Source: Rhizobium sp. N324
GTDB taxonomy: Bacteria > Pseudomonadota > Alphaproteobacteria > Rhizobiales > Rhizobiaceae
Length of the DNA: 64,000 bases
Assembly (NCBI RefSeq): GCF_001664485.1
Contig: NZ_CP013630.1
Location: 1,429,001-1,493,000, forward strand
Reading direction: 5' to 3'
The notes beneath the pieces were generated by a model, which saw only the letters and a program-made list of their open reading frames with translations, was not told where the DNA came from and made no database searches. Of this stretch, positions 28,680 to 38,773 are shown piece after piece (positions within the stretch are counted from its first letter, which is position 1; each line of letters starts with the position of its first letter). A program made the translations under genes and the position numbers.

Positions 28680-30032
28680 TCAGAGCCGCGGCAGATAGGT
28701 GCGATAGTCGAAATCCGAAACGCTGCGCAGATGCGCCAGCGCTTCCTTGCGCTTGGTGTCGCCGTAAAGCGCCTGATAACGTGCGCCGAAGATGTCGGCG
28801 ATGAAGGGCGAGGCACGGAAAGTCTCGACTGCGCTGAGGAAATCATGCGTCAACCGCGCCGTATTCGCCGGTATGTGTGAAGGCGTCGTCTCCGCGCCGG
28901 GGTCGAGGTCGCCATCGAGGCCAAGGAGCATGCCGCCGAGGATCGCTGCAAGCAGCAGATAGGGATTGGCATCGGCGCCGGCGACGCGGTGCTCGATGCG
29001 GGCGGCCGGCCCGTCCTGATCGGGGATGCGGATCGCCGTGCCGCGATGGCCGCTGCCCCAGGTCAGGTCGACCGGCGCGAACGAGCCCGGCTGGAAGCGG
29101 CGGTAGGAGTTGGCGAAGGGGGCGAAGATCAACTGCGCCGCGCGCATGCTGTCGAGCAGCCCTGCCGTGACCGATTTCAGGAGCTTCGGCTCGCCGCCCT
29201 TGGTATCGAGGATATTGCGGCCCTGGCTGTCGATGATGCTGGCATGCACATGCAGGCCGGAGCCGGCATGATCGGAATAGGGCTTGGCCATGCAGGTCGA
29301 TTTCAGCCCGTGGCGGCGCGCCGCCTGCTCGGCGATGCGCTTCAAATAGAGGCAATCGTCGGCGGCGGCGAGCGCATCGGGTCGGTGCAGCAGGTTGACC
29401 TCGAACTGGCCCGGGCCGAACTCCGCCGTCGTCGCCTCCGCCGGCAGTCCTTGCGCCTTCGCATAGGCCCTCAGCGTCCCGAGATAGCCGTCGAGCGCGT
29501 CGACGGCGCTCATGTCGTAGAGCTGGAAACCATTCGGTTCGCCGCGATAGGTCAGGCTTTCGGGCGGGGAAGGGCGGCCGGTCGCGCGCCAGTCCCCCGA
29601 CATCACGTAGAATTCCAGCTCGGTCGCCACCACAGGCGTCAGGCCGCGCGCCGTATAGCGCTCGACCACCGAGGCGAGGATGGCGCGCGGATCCATGAAG
29701 CTCGGGCTGCCGTCGAATTCATGCATGGTGGCAAGCACCTGCATCGAACCTTCGGGCGCCCAGGGCATCGACGCCAGGCTGCGCCGGTCGGGGATGACCT
29801 TGCCGTCCGGATCGCCGATCGTCAGCGACAGGCCGGTAATGTCGTCATTGTCGTCGCCCCAGATGTCGAGCGACTGCGTCGAGGTCGGCAGGCGAATGTC
29901 GCCGGCCCAGATCTTGCCTTCGGCGCCGGATGGAAGCTGCTTGCCGCGCAGCTCGCCGTTCATGCCGACGATCAGGATTTCGAGACGCGGGTCGCCGCCC
30001 TCGGTCTTGCCGTCCATCCTGTCGCTTGCCAT
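28680..30032 (-). CDS. Glutamine synthetase-family ligase (PuuA-like)
   Basis: 450 residues. Glutamine synthetase catalytic fold with AEFGPGQFEVNL, KPYSDHAGSGLHVHAS, NSYRRFQPGSFAP and RIEHRVAGADANPYL. It belongs to the group that makes gamma-glutamyl amides of polyamines (gamma-glutamylputrescine synthetase) or other amines rather than glutamine. The start ATG 30032 has GGAGG 12 bases upstream. It is divergent from a class-III aminotransferase, a pairing typical of amine and polyamine catabolic loci. Confidence 0.85.
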   Translation of the reverse strand: MASDRMDGKTEGGDPRLEILIVGMNGELRGKQLPSGAEGKIWAGDIRLPTSTQSLDIWGDDNDDITGLSLTIGDPDGKVIPDRRSLASMPWAPEGSMQVLATMHEFDGSPSFMDPRAILASVVERYTARGLTPVVATELEFYVMSGDWRATGRPSPPESLTYRGEPNGFQLYDMSAVDALDGYLGTLRAYAKAQGLPAEATTAEFGPGQFEVNLLHRPDALAAADDCLYLKRIAEQAARRHGLKSTCMAKPYSDHAGSGLHVHASIIDSQGRNILDTKGGEPKLLKSVTAGLLDSMRAAQLIFAPFANSYRRFQPGSFAPVDLTWGSGHRGTAIRIPDQDGPAARIEHRVAGADANPYLLLAAILGGMLLGLDGDLDPGAETTPSHIPANTARLTHDFLSAVETFRASPFIADIFGARYQALYGDTKRKEALAHLRSVSDFDYRTYLPRL

Positions 30033-30112
30033 GACCTTGAAAATCCTCCGGGACAAGGCCAAGCTCCTATCCCATCGATAGCAGCCTTTCAATCCGCGAG
30101 GGTTTTCACCTT

Positions 30113-31480
30113 ATGCCCGATATTTATCCGCCCTCGAATCTCGCCGCGATCGACGCCGCGCACCATCTGCATCCCTTCGCCGACATGAAGAAGCTGAATG
30201 CCGATGGCGCGCGCATCATTCAGCGCGGCGAGGGCGTCCATATCTTCGACAACCATGGCAGGAAATATCTCGATGGCTTCGCCGGCCTCTGGTGCGTCAA
30301 TATCGGCTATGGCCGCCGGGAGATCACCGAGGCCGTCGCACGGCAGATGACCGAACTGCCCTATTACAACACCTTCTTCGGCACGAGTTCGGCGCCCGCG
30401 ACGCTGCTGGCCCAGAAGGTCACCGCCCATGCCGGCGAGCGGTTCAATCATATCTTCTTCACCGGCTCCGGCTCGGAGGCGAACGACACCTGGTTCCGCA
30501 TGGCCGGTGTCTACTGGAGCGCCGTCGGCAAGCCGTCGAAGAAGATCGTGATCGCGAGAAAGAACGGTTATCACGGCTCGACCGTCGCCGGCGCCAGCCT
30601 CGGCGGCATGAAATATATGCATGAGCAGGGCGACCTGCCGATACCCGGCATTGTCCATATCGGCCAGCCTTACTGGTACGGCGAGGGCGGCGATCTCTCG
30701 CCTGATGAATTCGGCCTCAAGGTCGCCCGCGAGCTCGAAGCGAAGATCGATGAGTTGGGCGAGGAAAATGTCGCCGCCTTTGTCGCCGAGCCGGTGCAAG
30801 GCGCTGCCGGCGTCATCATCCCGCCCGAGACCTATTGGCCGGAGATCGACCGCATCTGCAAGGCGCGCAATATCCTGTTGGTGACCGACGAGGTGATCTG
30901 CGGTTTCGGCCGGCTGGGCGCCTGGTTCGGCTACCAGCATTTCGGCGTCGAGCCGGATCTGGCGCCGATCGCCAAGGGGCTGTCCTCCGGTTACTTGCCG
31001 ATTGGCGGCGTGCTCGTCAGCGACCGCATCGCCGATGTGCTGATCGACGAGGTCGGCGAGTTCAATCACGGCTTCACCTATTCCGGCCATCCGGTCTGCG
31101 CCGCCGCCGCGCTCGAAAACCTGCGCATCATCGAGGAGGAGCGATTGGTCGAACGGGTGCGCGACGATATCGGCCCCTATTTCGGCAGGGCTTGGGCGGC
31201 GCTCGCTGATCATGATCTCGTCGGCGAGGCCGTCAGCATCGGCCTGATGGGCGCCCTGCAGCTTGCCGCCGACAAGAGCACGCGCACCCGTTATGAGAAG
31301 CCCGACCAGGTCGGGGCGCTGGTGCGCAACCATGCGCTCGCCAACGGCCTCGTACTGCGCGCCACCGCCGACCGCATGCTGGCCTCGCCACCGCTTGTGA
31401 TCAGCCATGCGGAGGTGGAAGAGATGGCAAGGATTACCAGGCTGGCGCTGGATGCGGCCTGGAAGGAACTGAGATCTTGA
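30113..31480 (+). CDS. Class-III (omega) aminotransferase, PLP-dependent
   Basis: 455 residues. LDGFAGLWCVNIGYGRREI, FTGSGSEANDTWFRMA (PLP phosphate site), KNGYHGSTVAGAS, and TDEVICGFGRLGAWFG with the Schiff-base Lys in PIAKGLSSGYLPIGG are all present. This matches the putrescine/beta-alanine:pyruvate aminotransferase group. With the divergent PuuA-like ligase it suggests use of putrescine or similar amines as a nitrogen source. A decayed fragment of a similar gene lies about 400 bases downstream. Confidence 0.92.
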   Translation: MPDIYPPSNLAAIDAAHHLHPFADMKKLNADGARIIQRGEGVHIFDNHGRKYLDGFAGLWCVNIGYGRREITEAVARQMTELPYYNTFFGTSSAPATLLAQKVTAHAGERFNHIFFTGSGSEANDTWFRMAGVYWSAVGKPSKKIVIARKNGYHGSTVAGASLGGMKYMHEQGDLPIPGIVHIGQPYWYGEGGDLSPDEFGLKVARELEAKIDELGEENVAAFVAEPVQGAAGVIIPPETYWPEIDRICKARNILLVTDEVICGFGRLGAWFGYQHFGVEPDLAPIAKGLSSGYLPIGGVLVSDRIADVLIDEVGEFNHGFTYSGHPVCAAAALENLRIIEEERLVERVRDDIGPYFGRAWAALADHDLVGEAVSIGLMGALQLAADKSTRTRYEKPDQVGALVRNHALANGLVLRATADRMLASPPLVISHAEVEEMARITRLALDAAWKELRS

Positions 31481-31872
31481 TGTCGCTCATCCGACCGGGT
31501 CTCTTGCGGATGCGGCGATAAGCAGGCGCTTCGCAACGCCGCCCATGCTTCCAGCCGTATCGGCGGCATTGACGCCACCGCCTGAAACACAGGTGAGGGA
31601 GGGCTTGGTAAGGCTGGCCTAATGAAGCACCCGTTGTGGTTTGTCTCTGTACGCCGGCGGCGAGTTTGGCGAGAGCGCCAACCACACTCTCCGTCTTCCC
31701 AGGCCTTGAGCCTGGGATCCATGCCACTGCTGCTAATGGATGTGGCGCGGATCCTCGGGTCAAGCCCGAGGAGGACGGAGGGTGGGGTAGGCACGGCAAA
31801 CCAGTCCCAGCGCAGACGCCCGTGTCAGCACCCGCCAGCGAAGCCCGACAATGCCAGTCGCGGCCTAAACCG
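31481..31872. other. Intergenic stretch without intact gene
   Basis: About 390 bases between the aminotransferase and the start of the recognisable decayed fragment. Short open frames on both strands have no good ribosome sites and non-protein-like composition. It contains the double palindrome at 31688-31784. The rest may be further decayed sequence. Confidence 0.6.
31688..31784. repeat. Two-arm palindromic repeat element
   Basis: Two internal palindromes, CCCAGGCCTTGAGCCTGGG (31698-31716) and CCTCGGGTCAAGCCCGAGG (31753-31771), are arranged as inverted copies of a larger arm. CCGTCTTCCC on the left mirrors GGAGGACGG on the right, and GGATCC/GGATCC-like edges face inward. This 'CCTCGGGTCAAGCCCGAGG' type of sequence is common between rhizobial genes as a dispersed repeat. 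It is different from the CCCCTCCCC elements elsewhere in the window. Confidence 0.75.
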
Positions 31873-31972
31873 GTGACGTAGCGGATGATAGTCCATGTCC
31901 AGATCAACGCGGTCGGCCACCTCAATCACGGCTACACCCATTCCGGTCATTCGGCCTACGCGACCGGCACTC
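31873..31972 (+). pseudogene. Decayed fragment of a class-III aminotransferase
   Basis: Translating this stretch gives a stop-interrupted peptide that lines up with the intact neighbour: HLNHGYTHSGHSAYATGT against EFNHGFTYSGHPVCAAAA, and VT-stop-R...IN-VG ahead of it against VSDRIADVLIDEVG. At DNA level about 44 bases (31922-31965 against about 31060-31105) are roughly 80% identical. A TAG stands where the intact gene has GAC, and the similarity ends soon after. It is probably the remnant of a duplicated or related aminotransferase. Confidence 0.6.
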
Positions 31973-31984
31973 TCCCGATTCCGC

Positions 31985-33472
31985 TCAGTCCGGCCGGCCG
32001 ACCCAGGCATAGCCGAAACGATACCGATCGTCGCCGCGCTGATAGAAATAGGGCACGTCGATCACCGAAGCCTGAGGTGCGGACGCGCCGAGATTGGCCT
32101 GTAGCCATTCGGCCATGGCCGGCGGGAGCCCTTCGCTTCCCCCTTTCGGCGGGATCAGCCACACGAGAAGCAGCGGTTGCCGGCCGGCCAGATCCGGGTG
32201 GAAGCCGGGGTAATCGACGGAGAGAACCGGCACATCGGGAATATCCTGCCTGAGATTGCCGGCAAGCAGGCTGTCGCCGGCAAGGATCGCCGCCGGCTCG
32301 GCCTGTTTGCGCAGGTTTTCCAGCATCGTGGCATAGGGCCTGTTCAACCGTTCGTAATGGCCGGTGAAGCGTGCGGCGGCGACACTGCCGTAGAGGGCCG
32401 CCGGCACGCCGATCATGATGATGGCGACGACCGCCATGAAACGCCGGGACGCCCTGCCGGTCGCGACGCCGGCGGCCTCGATCTTCAGGCAGAAATAGAG
32501 CGGCAGGATGAAGAGCATCGGCACCAGCCAGCGATCCTTGATGCCGGCCGCGCCGCCGAAGACGATCAGAAACAGAATGCCGATGAGGAAGACGAGCATC
32601 ATCCGCTCGATGAGCTGCGTCCACTGCGAGCCGGCGGCGAGCGCCGGACGAAGGCTCTTGCCGAAGACGATCGCAAACACCGCCACGGTCAATCCGGCAA
32701 AGCTGATGGTGGCGAGAGCAAGCGAGCTGGTCCCCATGGCCACCTGCTTGAGATAGCTGGCATCGCCGCTCGCGGTCATCTTCTCCAGCGTGCGGGCGGT
32801 GGCGAAATCAAGATTGTCCTTCAGCCAGAAGAGATGCGGCAGGACGATGATAAGCGCCACGGCAGCCGTCAGCACCAGCCGCCAATCGAAGATCCGCTGC
32901 CGCAGGCGCGCATCCGCCAGCGCGGCAATCAGCGCTGCCGCCGGCAGGAGGGCGAAATTATATTTGGCGAGCAGGCCGAAACCGATGCCGATGCCGGCGA
33001 ACAGATAGGAGGCAAGGCTCGGCTGCTTCAGGCTGCGGATGAAGCCGTAGAAGAAGATGCTGGCCGAGAAGAACACCGCGACCGTATGCGTCAGGTCGCG
33101 CTGCATCTCGAAAGCCATCTGCGGGATCGTCAGCAGCCCGAGCGTTGATATCGCCACCAGCGCCTTGTCGCGCAGGATAAGACGCGCGGTGAGGCCATAG
33201 AGCAGGTAGGAACTGAACAGCAGAAGGTTCTTTACGATAGAAAGCGCGGCAAGCGAGACGCCTGTAAATTGGAAAACCGCGTATTGCAGCCAGTTGTAGA
33301 AGGGCGGCTGCGGGCCGTAGCCGGCGGCAAGCCATTGCGAGCGGAAGGCCTGTTCGGCCTCGTCCAGATCGAGCGAATGCGACGTTGCCAGCCGCACGCC
33401 GATCTGAAGCACGAAATAGCCGGCCAGCAGGAGGAAAATCCAGCGGATGTCGCGGCTGTCGGTGTCGGTCAT
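31985..33472 (-). CDS. GT39-family glycosyltransferase (RgtA/B/C-like)
   Basis: 495 residues. Polytopic inner-membrane GT-C enzyme: the first periplasmic loop carries [10 protein letters not shown], with the acidic catalytic site of ArnT/PMT proteins, then [16 protein letters not shown] and eight or more helices. The C-terminal ~130 residues form a periplasmic domain. In R. leguminosarum, related enzymes RgtA, RgtB, RgtC use dodecaprenyl-phosphate galacturonic acid to decorate LPS core. Stop of the upstream paralogue and start here touch (33473/33472), so the genes are cotranscribed. Which Rgt it is cannot be told from sequence alone. Confidence 0.8.
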   Translation of the reverse strand: MTDTDSRDIRWIFLLLAGYFVLQIGVRLATSHSLDLDEAEQAFRSQWLAAGYGPQPPFYNWLQYAVFQFTGVSLAALSIVKNLLLFSSYLLYGLTARLILRDKALVAISTLGLLTIPQMAFEMQRDLTHTVAVFFSASIFFYGFIRSLKQPSLASYLFAGIGIGFGLLAKYNFALLPAAALIAALADARLRQRIFDWRLVLTAAVALIIVLPHLFWLKDNLDFATARTLEKMTASGDASYLKQVAMGTSSLALATISFAGLTVAVFAIVFGKSLRPALAAGSQWTQLIERMMLVFLIGILFLIVFGGAAGIKDRWLVPMLFILPLYFCLKIEAAGVATGRASRRFMAVVAIIMIGVPAALYGSVAAARFTGHYERLNRPYATMLENLRKQAEPAAILAGDSLLAGNLRQDIPDVPVLSVDYPGFHPDLAGRQPLLLVWLIPPKGGSEGLPPAMAEWLQANLGASAPQASVIDVPYFYQRGDDRYRFGYAWVGRPD

Positions 33473-34969
33473 CTATCTCTCCGGCCGAACCCAGGCGTAG
33501 CCGAGCGCGAAATTGTCGCCCTGACGGCCGAAATAATAGGGAATCGACAGCGAGCCGATCTCCTGCGGCGCGATGCCTGCCGTTGCCAGTGCCGATGAAA
33601 ACCGCTCCGGCATGATCGCATCCGCGGCCGTCGCCGTCTTCTTGCCGCGCCAGACGATCAGCACCGGCCCCTTGGCCTCGGCAAAGGCGGGAATGCCCGG
33701 TGCCGGGAAATCCGGGATCACCACGGGCACATCTGGAAACTGCAGCCGTATGTTTCCGCCGACATAGGTATCCGAGGCGATCACCAGCGCCGGTTCCCCT
33801 TGTCGCGTCATCTCGCGGGAAAGCCCGGCCATCGGCACGTTCGGCCTCGCGTAGACGCCGATCAGCCCGGCGCCGACGACACGCAGGCCGAGCGCGATCA
33901 GCACGCAGGCCATCAGCACCGGCAGCACCGGCCTGAGGCGGCGCAGCCCGGCGGAAAGGTCGATGCCGGCAGCCTGCATCTTCGCCAGGAAATAGATCGG
34001 CAGCACCAGCAGGAACGGGTCTAGCCAGCGTTCACGCACCGTGGTGGAACCGGTGAACAGCACGATCAGAACGATCCCGGCAAGGCTCGCAAGCATCATC
34101 CGCTCCATCATCCCGGTCCAGCGGCTGCCGGCCGAAAGCATCAGGACAAAATCCCGGCGGAAGGCGGCGGCGAAAATGGCGACCGGCAGCGCCGCAAAGG
34201 CGACGATGGCGACGAGAAAGGCGAAGAGACCTTTGCCGATCCGCACGACGCCGGCCGGCTCGTTGCCGGCGGCCATCTTGACCAGAGTATCGGAGGAGGC
34301 GAATGCGAGATTGCCCTGCAGCCAGATCGCGTGCGGCAGGACGATGACGAGCGCGACGGCAATCGCGATGAGCATGCGCCAGTCGAGCGCCCTGCGCCGC
34401 CATTCGGCATCCGGCAGGATGGCGATCAAGGCAGCGGCCGGCATCAGCGCGAAATTATATTTGGAGATCAGCCCGATGCCTGTGGCAAGCCCGAGCAGCA
34501 GATAGCTGCCGATATCCGGTCGATCGAGGGTGCGGAAAAAGCCGTAGAGAAACAGCGAACTGGCAAAGAGCAGTGCGGTCGTGTGGGTCAGATCCTGCTG
34601 GGCCATATAAGAGACCTGCGGCAGGGTGATCAGCGACAGCATGGCGACGGCGGCAAGCGCCTCGTCCTTCAGCACGCGCCGACCGGCAAGGCCATAGAAG
34701 AGATAGGATAGGAACAGCAGGATGTTCTTCGGCACGATGAGGGCGCCGATCGACATGCCGGTCACCGACACGACGGCATATTGCATCCAGTTGTAGAAAG
34801 GCGGCTGCGGGCCGTAGCCCGCCAGCAGATATTGCGAGAAGAAGGATTGCTCGGCCTCGTCGAGCTCAAGCGAATGCGGAAGCGCGATGCGCAGCACGAT
34901 GTTGAGCACGAAATAGGCCGCAAGCAGCAGGCCCGCGGTTCTGATCGTCCTCGTCGCGCGCTCCAGCAT
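33473..34969 (-). CDS. GT39-family glycosyltransferase (RgtA/B/C-like)
   Basis: 498 residues, same architecture as the next gene downstream: [20 protein letters not shown] in the first loop, then [13 protein letters not shown], a multi-helix core and a C-terminal periplasmic domain ending [12 protein letters not shown]. The ATG at 34969 is used; it lies 13 bases after the stop of the GT2 gene, so the two are one operon. The frame upstream overlaps the GT2 gene and is ignored. Paralogue of the genes at 31985 and 36138. Confidence 0.8.
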   Translation of the reverse strand: MLERATRTIRTAGLLLAAYFVLNIVLRIALPHSLELDEAEQSFFSQYLLAGYGPQPPFYNWMQYAVVSVTGMSIGALIVPKNILLFLSYLFYGLAGRRVLKDEALAAVAMLSLITLPQVSYMAQQDLTHTTALLFASSLFLYGFFRTLDRPDIGSYLLLGLATGIGLISKYNFALMPAAALIAILPDAEWRRRALDWRMLIAIAVALVIVLPHAIWLQGNLAFASSDTLVKMAAGNEPAGVVRIGKGLFAFLVAIVAFAALPVAIFAAAFRRDFVLMLSAGSRWTGMMERMMLASLAGIVLIVLFTGSTTVRERWLDPFLLVLPIYFLAKMQAAGIDLSAGLRRLRPVLPVLMACVLIALGLRVVGAGLIGVYARPNVPMAGLSREMTRQGEPALVIASDTYVGGNIRLQFPDVPVVIPDFPAPGIPAFAEAKGPVLIVWRGKKTATAADAIMPERFSSALATAGIAPQEIGSLSIPYYFGRQGDNFALGYAWVRPER

Positions 34970-34982
34970 CGTGATGCCGGGC

Positions 34983-35999
34983 TTAGGCTTGGCTTCGATC
35001 GTCGAAGATCTGCCGCACGATATAGTTCGGCGAGGCATCGTCGCGGTAGTAAGTGCGCGCGATCATCTCCGCCAGGATGCCGGTCGTGATCATCTGCACC
35101 GACGACAGCAGCAGCACGACGCCGACCATCAGCATCGGGCGCGTGCCGATATCGTTGCCCATGATGAACTTGTCGAAACCGAGATAGAGCAGGATCAGCA
35201 TGGCGACGGCGCCAAGGCCGAGACCGAGCGAGCCGAAGAAATGCCCGGGCCGCGCCTTGTAGCGCATGAAGAACATCACCGACAGCAGGTCGAGGATGAC
35301 GCGGAAGGTGCGCGAAATCCCATATTTCGAAACGCCGTGCTCGCGCGCATGGTGGGTAACGGCCATCTCGCCGATGCGCGAGCTCGGCACGACGCCGGCC
35401 ACCCAGGCCGGGATGAAGCGGTGCATTTCGCCCATCAGCTTCACCTGCTTGATGATCGAGGCCCGATAGATCTTCAGGCTGCAGCCGTAATCGTGCAGCT
35501 TGACGCCGGTGATACGGCCGATCAGGTAGTTGGCGCACCATGAGGGGATCTTGCGCAGGAACAGACCGTCCTTGCGGTTCTTTCGCCATCCCACAAGGAG
35601 GTCGAGTTCGCGCCGTTCCAATTCGGCGACCATCGAAGGAATGTCCTTCGGATCGTTCTGCAGGTCGCCGTCCATCGTCGCGATCAGGCGGCCCTGGGCG
35701 GTGTCGATACCGGCCTGCATGGCGGCGGTCTGGCCGAAGTTGCGCTGCAGCTCGACGATCCTCAGCGTCAGCCCGTCGCGTCCGACGAACTTGCGGGCGT
35801 TGACGAGCGTCGCATCCGTGCTGCCGTCGTCGACGAGGATCAGCTCCCAGCGATGGGGATAGGCGGCCATTGCCGCTACGACACGCTCGACGAGCGGGCC
35901 GACGCTTTCCTCTTCGTTGAAAATCGGCACGACCAGCGACAGCTCGAGCGATTGTACCGGATCATTCGTACCGCGCATGGGCTCAACGGTTGTCTGCAA
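34983..35999 (-). CDS. GT2 polyprenyl-phosphate glycosyltransferase (RgtE/ArnC-like)
   Basis: 338 residues. GT-A domain with [27 protein letters not shown] and [14 protein letters not shown] (the D-x-D metal site), then two C-terminal helices (about 240-305) typical of DPM1/ArnC/GtrB enzymes that load a sugar onto a lipid phosphate. In R. leguminosarum, RgtE makes the dodecaprenyl-phosphate-GalA donor for RgtABC; its place among three GT39 genes fits. The start is judged to be TTG at 35999, because GGAGATAAGAG lies immediately upstream; the next in-frame ATG (35978) has no such site. Confidence 0.78.
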   Translation of the reverse strand: MQTTVEPMRGTNDPVQSLELSLVVPIFNEEESVGPLVERVVAAMAAYPHRWELILVDDGSTDATLVNARKFVGRDGLTLRIVELQRNFGQTAAMQAGIDTAQGRLIATMDGDLQNDPKDIPSMVAELERRELDLLVGWRKNRKDGLFLRKIPSWCANYLIGRITGVKLHDYGCSLKIYRASIIKQVKLMGEMHRFIPAWVAGVVPSSRIGEMAVTHHAREHGVSKYGISRTFRVILDLLSVMFFMRYKARPGHFFGSLGLGLGAVAMLILLYLGFDKFIMGNDIGTRPMLMVGVVLLLSSVQMITTGILAEMIARTYYRDDASPNYIVRQIFDDRSQA

Positions 36000-36137
36000 C
36001 TCTTATCTCCAAAAAGCCGGACGGCCTGGCAATCTTTACTGCTGCCGGCGCGCTTGCGGAAGGCTAGTACATGAACTGTCCACCGGTTGCCAGCGGGCAA
36101 TGCCGGTTTCCCCGCAATCGGCTGTCCTGCCGGAACG

Positions 36138-37631
36138 CTATTTCGAGCCGCCTTCCACCCAGGAATAACCGATAGAAAAACTGCGTTTGCCATCACCGAA
36201 GAGATAGGGCAGCGTCAGCGTCTTCAACTCCTGCAGATGAATGCCCGATCTTACCAGATCACCCGCAAAACCGGGTGAAATCGTCGGGTCATCTGCGGTT
36301 TCGCCGCGCCAGATCACCAGCACCGGCCCCTTCGCCGCCGCATATTCGGGAACGCCCGAACCAGGGAAGAACGGTATCACCACCGGAACATCGGGGAGCG
36401 CAAGCCTCATATTGCCGGCCACGAACTTGGTTCCGGCCACGATGAGAACCGGCTTGCGGGCGGCGGTCAGTTCAGCCACGTAGCCGGCAAAGGGCACGTT
36501 CGTTCTCGTATAGGTGCCGATGTATTGAATGCCAATGATCCGGAAGAGAAGGATCGACAGGATAACGACCATGAAGACCGGCACCACGGGCCGGAAGCGC
36601 GCAAGGCCGACGGAAAGATCGACATCTGCGGTTTTCAGTTTCAGGAACAGATAGATCGGCAGGACGAGCAGGCAGGGGTCGAGCCAGCGCTCGTGAATAT
36701 CGCTCGCGCCGGCAAAGAGGACCACGCCGACGAAAGCGACCAGACTGACGACCATCATCCGCTCGATCACCCGGATCATCGGGCTGGACGAGGAGAGCGC
36801 GCGAAAGAAATCCCGCCGGAAGGCGGCTGCGACGAGAACGATCGGCAATGCGACGAAGCCGAGAACGGCGATGACAAGGGATAATAGTCCTTGCCCGATG
36901 CGGGGAATGCCGGCAGGCGCCAGATCTTCGGCGGTCATCCGCTCCAGCGTCGGCTGAGAGGCGCTGGCGAGATTGTCGGGCAGCCAGAGCGCATGCGGCA
37001 GCACGATCAGAATGCCGATGATGATCGCCGGCAGCAAACGCCAGTCGATGAGACGGCTGCGCCATTCCCGGTCCGGGAGCACGGCGATGAATGCTGCTGC
37101 CGGCAGGATGGCGAAATTATATTTCGAGATCAGCCCGATGCCCGTGGCGATGCCAATGACCAGGAAGCTTGTAATCGACGGCTGGCGCAGCGTGCGGAAA
37201 AAACCGAAGAGGAAGAGCGAGGTCGCAAACAGCAGGGCGACGGTATGGGTCAATTCGCGCTGCGCCATCAAACCCACCTGCGGCAGGGTGATCAGGCTCA
37301 GCATGGCGACGGCTGCGAGCGAACGGTTCTTCAGCACCTCGCGGGCGGCAAGCCCGTAGAAGACATAGCAGCCGAAGAGAATGATGTTCTTGGGAACCGA
37401 GAGCACCCACATCGATATGCCGGTCACCGAAACGATGGCATATTGGATCCAGTTGTAGAACGGTGGCTGCGGGCCGTAGCCGGCAAGCAGGTATTGCGAA
37501 TAGAAGGATTGCTCGGCCTCGTCGAGATCGAGCGTATGAGGCAAGGCGATGCGCAGCGCGATGTTTAGCAGGAAATAGGCTGCCAGAAAAAGGCTTGCGC
37601 TCGGAATGCTTCTGGTAATCCGCTCCAACAT
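36138..37631 (-). CDS. GT39-family glycosyltransferase (RgtA/B/C-like)
   Basis: 497 residues, third GT39 paralogue. [20 protein letters not shown] is in the first periplasmic loop, followed by [20 protein letters not shown]. It ends in a periplasmic domain (YSWVEGGSK). Closer in wording to the 33473 gene than to the 31985 gene. The ATG at 37631 has GGAG just upstream; the in-frame TTG at 37646 has none. A 138-base gap with no gene separates it from the GT2 start, so it may be the first gene of the cluster or have its own promoter. Confidence 0.8.
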   Translation of the reverse strand: MLERITRSIPSASLFLAAYFLLNIALRIALPHTLDLDEAEQSFYSQYLLAGYGPQPPFYNWIQYAIVSVTGISMWVLSVPKNIILFGCYVFYGLAAREVLKNRSLAAVAMLSLITLPQVGLMAQRELTHTVALLFATSLFLFGFFRTLRQPSITSFLVIGIATGIGLISKYNFAILPAAAFIAVLPDREWRSRLIDWRLLPAIIIGILIVLPHALWLPDNLASASQPTLERMTAEDLAPAGIPRIGQGLLSLVIAVLGFVALPIVLVAAAFRRDFFRALSSSSPMIRVIERMMVVSLVAFVGVVLFAGASDIHERWLDPCLLVLPIYLFLKLKTADVDLSVGLARFRPVVPVFMVVILSILLFRIIGIQYIGTYTRTNVPFAGYVAELTAARKPVLIVAGTKFVAGNMRLALPDVPVVIPFFPGSGVPEYAAAKGPVLVIWRGETADDPTISPGFAGDLVRSGIHLQELKTLTLPYLFGDGKRSFSIGYSWVEGGSK

Positions 37632-37688
37632 CGATCTCCACGTCAAGCCGGCAAGGCGTGTGATTTACCGGTCAGCGCTCGGATCGTC

Positions 37689-37712
37689 GGCGGGCAAGCG
37701 GGTTCGCCCGCC
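37689..37712. promoter_or_regulatory. Hairpin in divergent intergenic region
   Basis: GGCGGGC (37689-37695) pairs with GCCCGCC (37706-37712). It lies between the divergent GT39 gene and the flippase-like gene. It could be a leader structure or a repeat. No T-run follows in either direction. Confidence 0.35.
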
Positions 37713-37810
37713 ATGGCCCATCAACTCCGCCGTTGTGCGCAACCTTCATTTCTCCTAAAAGGCCAGGCGAACGGGGCTAATGCCGACGCCAAGCGAGGAA
37801 TGCCTACTAC

Positions 37811-38773
37811 ATGAAGAGTTCGATCGTTGAAAGCCGGCAATCCTGGTTTATGCGCAATCGCATGACGGTTCTGACGGTCGTTATCGTCGCAGCCTATGCC
37901 CTCTTCATCCAATGGTTCTGGGGTTGGCCCGTCATTATCCGGCAGTGGGCCGATGTCGGCGCCGGGCCGGTGATCGGCGCGCTGGTGCTGTTGACGAGCA
38001 CCTATTTCCTGCGCACCTGGCGCATCTATGACTATTTTCCGAAGGAGACGACCGGCCGGTTCGCGGTCCTTTTTCGCGTCACGCAGATCCACAACCTGTT
38101 GAACATCATGCTGCCCTTCCGCACCGGCGAGACCAGCTTTCCGCTGCTGATGCGCACGGAGTTCGGCATCCCGCTGACGCGCGGAACCTCGGCACTGCTG
38201 GTCATGCGGCTGCTCGACCTGCACGCGCTCATTGCCGCCGCCGGCATCGGTTTTGCGGTCGCGGCCGCCGATCCGATTGTTGCCTGGTCGCTCTGGGCAG
38301 GCTTTCTGCTGCTGCCGGTCGCAGCTTTCGCCGCCCGCAAGCTGCTGCTGCGCCTCGCCGCCAGGCTGCTGCCGGAAAAGGCGCAGAAATTCGTCGTCGA
38401 GATCGAAAACGGGTTGCCGCTTAATGCCATCGCCTTTGCCCGCGCCTGGGCGATGACTATCGTCAACTGGCTGGTGAAGGTGATGGTGCTAGCCTGGGCG
38501 CTCGGCCTGATGGGCGTGCTGCCGATGGCGGCAAGCTTCGGCGGTGCGCTCGGCGGCGAGCTCTCTTCCGTGCTGCCGGTCCATGCGCCGGGCGGCGTCG
38601 GCACCTATCCGGCCGGCATCACCGCCGGCGCCATTGCTCTCGGGGCTTCGAGCGAGCGGCTGGCGCTGGCCGCGCTGGCGCAGGCGAGCGTCAATGCCCA
38701 CCTGCTGATCATCGTCTCGGCGCTGACCGGCACGGCGATCTCACTGCCGCTCGGGCGTCGCGGCAAGCTCTGA
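37811..38773 (+). CDS. Flippase-like membrane protein (LPG synthase TM / UPF0104)
   Basis: 320 residues, seven to eight membrane helices. Typical family patterns are LRTWRIYDYFP after TM2, LLNIMLPFRTGETSFPLLM, and near the C-terminus VHAPGGVGTYPAGITAGAIA. The family covers the transmembrane part of lysylphosphatidylglycerol synthase and proteins thought to move lipid-linked sugars. Divergent from the Rgt-like glycosyltransferases, which suggests a part in lipid-linked sugar handling. Its last 33 bases overlap the 3' end of the convergent sigma-factor gene. Confidence 0.75.
   Translation: MKSSIVESRQSWFMRNRMTVLTVVIVAAYALFIQWFWGWPVIIRQWADVGAGPVIGALVLLTSTYFLRTWRIYDYFPKETTGRFAVLFRVTQIHNLLNIMLPFRTGETSFPLLMRTEFGIPLTRGTSALLVMRLLDLHALIAAAGIGFAVAAADPIVAWSLWAGFLLLPVAAFAARKLLLRLAARLLPEKAQKFVVEIENGLPLNAIAFARAWAMTIVNWLVKVMVLAWALGLMGVLPMAASFGGALGGELSSVLPVHAPGGVGTYPAGITAGAIALGASSERLALAALAQASVNAHLLIIVSALTGTAISLPLGRRGKL

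Noticed and set aside
31481..31970. Intact genes on either strand downstream of the aminotransferase
   Set aside because: Overlapping short frames without ribosome sites; the region is a palindromic repeat plus a decayed aminotransferase fragment.
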